Assembly (NCBI GenBank): GCA_947629785.1
Contig: CANRFB010000003.1
Span: 62,001 to 126,000 of the forward strand
DNA length: 64,000 nucleotides
Direction: 5' to 3'
Origin: an uncultured Clostridia bacterium
Lineage (GTDB): Bacteria; Bacillota; Clostridia; Oscillospirales; Ruminococcaceae
A model generated the notes under the pieces. The model saw nothing but the letters and a program-made list of their open reading frames with translations, did not search any database and had not been told where the DNA came from. The first letter of the stretch is position 1. Each line of letters starts with the position of its first letter. Of the stretch, positions 61,774-64,000 are shown piece after piece. The position numbers were made by a program, and so were the translations under genes.

Positions 61774-61802
61774 TTGATTTTTGAGGGAAGATAAGTTATA
61801 AT
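61774..61802 (+). promoter_or_regulatory. Sigma-A promoter of rpe
   Basis: TTGATT at 61774-61779, 17 bp, TATAAT at 61797-61802, about 50 bp before the TTG start. Confidence 0.75.
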
Positions 61803-61852
61803 ATATATTAGGTATGCAATGATGTTGAAAGTAAGACTTGGAGGTCTTGGAT

Positions 61853-62506
61853 TTGATAAATACTGTTGTTTCGGCTTCTATACTCAGTGCGGATTTCTGC
61901 AACCTTGGCAGAGATGTCAGACGTGCGGAGGAAGCAGGCTGTAAATACATTCATTTCGATGTTATGGACGGTATGTTCGTGCCGAATATAAGCTACGGTA
62001 TCCCTGTTCTGGAATCCGTTGCCCAAAATGCCAAGGAAGTTCTGGACGTTCATCTGATGATAACCGACCCCATAAGATACATAAAGGCTTTCGCAAAAAG
62101 CGGGGCGGATATTATAACATTTCACCTTGAAGCCTGTACGGACGCTAAGTCGGTCATTGACGAAATACATTCCTGCGGGAAAAAGGCAGGTATTTCCATA
62201 AAGCCTAAGACTCCCGCCTCCGTACTCGAACCGTACCTTGAATTTGCGGATATGATACTGATTATGACGGTAGAACCCGGTTTCGGCGGGCAGGGATTCA
62301 ATTATGATATGCTTGAAAAAATTTCAGAGTTAAAGAATATGATGTCGGAAAGCGGCAGGGACATTCCCATAGAAGTGGACGGAGGCATAAATGAAGTTAC
62401 TGCGCCCCTTGCCAAAAAAGCAGGCGCGGAGATACTTGTAGCGGGTTCATACCTCTTTAATGCTCCGGATATAAACGCGGCGGTCAGAAAAATTCTTGAG
62501 GCGTGA
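61853..62506 (+). CDS. rpe: Ribulose-phosphate 3-epimerase
   Basis: A 217-residue TIM-barrel enzyme interconverting ribulose 5-phosphate and xylulose 5-phosphate. ASILSADFCNLG, HFDVMDGMFVPNISYG with the catalytic Asp and metal His, DVHLMITDP, MTVEPGFGGQGF and EVDGGINE with the second Asp are all present. The frame is open from TTG 61838, but GGAGGT at 61840-61845 is 7 nt from TTG 61853, so that is taken as the start. It works with the split transketolase in this window. Confidence 0.95.
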   Translation: MINTVVSASILSADFCNLGRDVRRAEEAGCKYIHFDVMDGMFVPNISYGIPVLESVAQNAKEVLDVHLMITDPIRYIKAFAKSGADIITFHLEACTDAKSVIDEIHSCGKKAGISIKPKTPASVLEPYLEFADMILIMTVEPGFGGQGFNYDMLEKISELKNMMSESGRDIPIEVDGGINEVTAPLAKKAGAEILVAGSYLFNAPDINAAVRKILEA

Positions 62507-62540
62507 CACGGTTTATCCAAAAACGCATTAGGAGGATATG

Positions 62541-63554
62541 ATGTATTCTAAAAGCGGCAAGACAGAAACTTCGATAATGACAGATATGCTTATTGTGCTG
62601 ACAGTGCTTGCGGCGGTTGCGGTCTATTATTACGGGCTCCGAGCCGCATTGGTAATTGTTCTGACTGTGGGCGTCTGCTGCGTTACCGATTTCGTTTCGA
62701 TAAAACTAAGGAAAAAAGATACGGTAATAAATGATATTTCCGCGCTTATAACAGGGCTTACGTTAAGCATGATGCTTCCCGCGTCCGCGCCGTATTATGA
62801 AGCGGTTATCGCGGCTATATTTGCAATTGTAATTGCAAAACAGGCTTTCGGCGGTCACGGCTGTGAAATTTTCAATGCGGCGGCGGTGGGTTTTCTGTTT
62901 ATATCGCTGTGTTTTCCGGAAAATATACTTACATATCCCGTATATTTTGAAAAAATTCCGTTTTCCTCACTTGTTCCGTCGGATATGCTGAAAAGTTCCA
63001 TGACAAAGCTTTTCATAACTACGGGTTCGGCGTCGGTGTCGATTCCCGAATTGATGGTGGGAAAATTCAGCGGTCCTATGGGAACGGGTTTTGCGGCTGT
63101 TCTTGTTGTGGCGGCAGTATTCCTTATGTTAAGACGTTCCGTTTCGGCGATTGCGCTTTCCGCGGAAGTTGTTGTTTCTGGTGTAGCCGTATTTTTGCTG
63201 AGCGGATTTGATTTCAACTCTGTCCTGACGTTTTTTGCAGGCGGAATGACGCTTTTCGGAATGATATTCCTTTCCTGTGAAAATACATATATGCCCAATA
63301 CAAGGAGTTCGCGGCTGTTATACGGAATACTTGTGGGAGGGCTGACAGTTCTGCTTCAATATTATTCAAAAACGGAAAACGCCATTGTTTACGCGGTGGT
63401 GATAGCCGCTCCGTTCAGGATAGAACTGGACAGGCGCGCGCTTTCCTTTGCAGAAATGCTGAAAAGCAAGCATGGGGCATTTTTCGGAAACAAGTCGCTT
63501 AAACACGTTAAGGAAACATTGGATATTCTCGATAAGAATGACGAGGAGAAGTAA
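62541..63554 (+). CDS. rnfD: RnfD/NqrB-like membrane subunit
   Basis: A 337-residue polytopic membrane protein of the RnfD/NqrB family, with about nine hydrophobic segments. Family marks are LPASAPYYEAVIAAIFAIVIAKQAFGGHGCEIFNAAAVG, and the stretch VGKFSGPMGTG that matches the region after the flavin site. In ion-pumping Rnf complexes RnfD carries a covalent FMN on Thr in an S/T-GAT motif; no such motif is seen here (SSMTKLFITTGSASVSIPEL stands there). GGAGG is 5 nt before ATG 62541 (ATG 62538 is too close). The next gene is also Rnf-like. Rnf normally moves electrons from ferredoxin to NAD while pumping ions. Confidence 0.8.
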   Translation: MYSKSGKTETSIMTDMLIVLTVLAAVAVYYYGLRAALVIVLTVGVCCVTDFVSIKLRKKDTVINDISALITGLTLSMMLPASAPYYEAVIAAIFAIVIAKQAFGGHGCEIFNAAAVGFLFISLCFPENILTYPVYFEKIPFSSLVPSDMLKSSMTKLFITTGSASVSIPELMVGKFSGPMGTGFAAVLVVAAVFLMLRRSVSAIALSAEVVVSGVAVFLLSGFDFNSVLTFFAGGMTLFGMIFLSCENTYMPNTRSSRLLYGILVGGLTVLLQYYSKTENAIVYAVVIAAPFRIELDRRALSFAEMLKSKHGAFFGNKSLKHVKETLDILDKNDEEK

Positions 63555-63556
63555 TT

Positions 63557-64000
63557 TTGGAAAAGGATATTGTAAAGGAAAACAGCTGCAAGACAATAAT
63601 TTTCAATGCGCTGCTCAAAAAAAATCCCATGCTTGCAAGCGGAATGGTCATAGCTCCCGTTATAATGACAGTGGACAGTCTTCCGAGAGCCCTGACTCTG
63701 GCGGCGGCGTTTTCGCTGATAACATTTTTTACGCTGCTGATCTCTTCCTTTGTGCCAAAAAGCATAGTTTATACGGTGAGAATAATCATGTACGCGATAA
63801 TAGGCGCTATGGTATATGTTCCGGCGTCGATAGCTCTTGAATATTTCATTCCGGAGCAGATAGAAAGAATGGGGATATTTTTTCCGTTGCTGATAATAAA
63901 CAGTTTTATAATTTTCCGCTCGGAATCAATATTCTTTCTTGAATCCAAAGGGAAAATGATGCTGGATATATTCTTCTGCATAGTAGGGTATGACGCAGCA
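63557..64000 (+). CDS. RnfE/RnfA-like membrane subunit, cut by the window end
   Basis: The first 148 residues of a membrane protein starting at TTG 63557 with GGAGA 8 nt upstream. The N-terminus KTIIFNALLKKNPMLASGMVIAPVIMTVDSLPRAL resembles RnfE/NqrD (or its homologue RnfA/NqrE), which carry several helices and a shared iron-sulfur centre. The expected ligand Cys near the first helices is not seen (GMVIAP where many family members have a GLCP-like turn). It follows rnfD by 2 nt, with no RnfG gene between. The family is only tentative because the protein is incomplete. Confidence 0.6.
   Translation, partial: MEKDIVKENSCKTIIFNALLKKNPMLASGMVIAPVIMTVDSLPRALTLAAAFSLITFFTLLISSFVPKSIVYTVRIIMYAIIGAMVYVPASIALEYFIPEQIERMGIFFPLLIINSFIIFRSESIFFLESKGKMMLDIFFCIVGYDAA

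Overview
The window is a stretch of chromosome from a low-to-moderate GC Gram-positive anaerobe. It is best explained as a spore-forming member of the Clostridia close to Ruminococcus/Oscillospiraceae. The grounds are the spoIIGA-sigE-sigG sporulation locus, a Bacillus-like miaB-ymcA-mutS-mutL-miaA-hfq order, a Gram-positive division cluster (ylmE-sepF-ylmH-divIVA), plant-polysaccharide hydrolases (GH51 and a secreted GH5 with a bacterial Ig-like domain), AAAGGAG-type ribosome binding sites and frequent TTG starts. The genus is inferred, not proven. No rRNA, tRNA, CRISPR array, prophage or insertion sequence was found.

Layout. 0-7.1 kb: M18 aminopeptidase, intracellular GH51 arabinofuranosidase, a Cys-rich small protein, an Rpn/PD-(D/E)XK nuclease, an FNT channel, a BspA-like leucine-rich-repeat lipoprotein and a GNAT. 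7.2-13 kb (minus strand): sigG, sigE, spoIIGA, an orphan CheV, and the dnaD-dnaC replication-loading pair. 13-21.9 kb (plus): an unknown membrane protein, then miaB, an unknown gene, a YlbF/YmcA-family gene, mutS, mutL, miaA, hfq. 21.9-30.1 kb: an HlyD-like adaptor, then ylmE, sepF, ylmH, divIVA, ileS, lspA and an RluD-type pseudouridine synthase. 30.1-32.8 kb: a HAD phosphatase and a split transketolase. 32.9-36.0 kb: a visibly AT-richer accessory block of unknown proteins, two GNATs and an alpha/beta hydrolase. 36-40.5 kb: ligA, nrdR and a FIST-GGDEF diguanylate cyclase. 40.5-48.1 kb: GH5 cellulase, lipid kinase, pgk, an atypical MetRS and two unknown genes. 48.2-61.5 kb: obg, a NUDIX protein, mrnC, an MBL hydrolase, yebC, alaS, hinT, comEC, holA, rnmV and an MBOAT-DHHW acyltransfer pair. 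61.6-64 kb: a structured intergenic region, rpe, and the start of an Rnf-like membrane electron-transfer locus cut by the window end.

How the genes fit together. Most are housekeeping. MiaA and MiaB give ms2i6A in tRNA and flank the MutSL mismatch-repair pair. Obg, mini-RNase III, RNase M5 and a pseudouridine synthase serve ribosome maturation. DnaD and DnaC load the replicative helicase, HolA is the clamp-loader delta subunit, and LigA seals nicks. SpoIIGA processes pro-sigma-E, and sigma-G acts later in the forespore. GH51, GH5, transketolase, Rpe and Pgk fit growth on plant cell-wall pentoses and hexoses.

The most interesting signals are as follows. The sigG leader has a sigma-F-like promoter whose -10 box forms one arm of a hairpin hiding the ribosome binding site. 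mrnC appears to start at AUA. A leader ORF carries the only good ribosome binding site ahead of mutS. The MetRS lacks KMSKS. The Rnf-like pair lacks a visible flavinylation motif and an RnfG gene between its two members. ComEC has a dead metallo-beta-lactamase domain. Long homopolymer tracts lie in or beside promoters, one of them making up most of the obg promoter spacer. I found no single unmistakable new multi-gene system.
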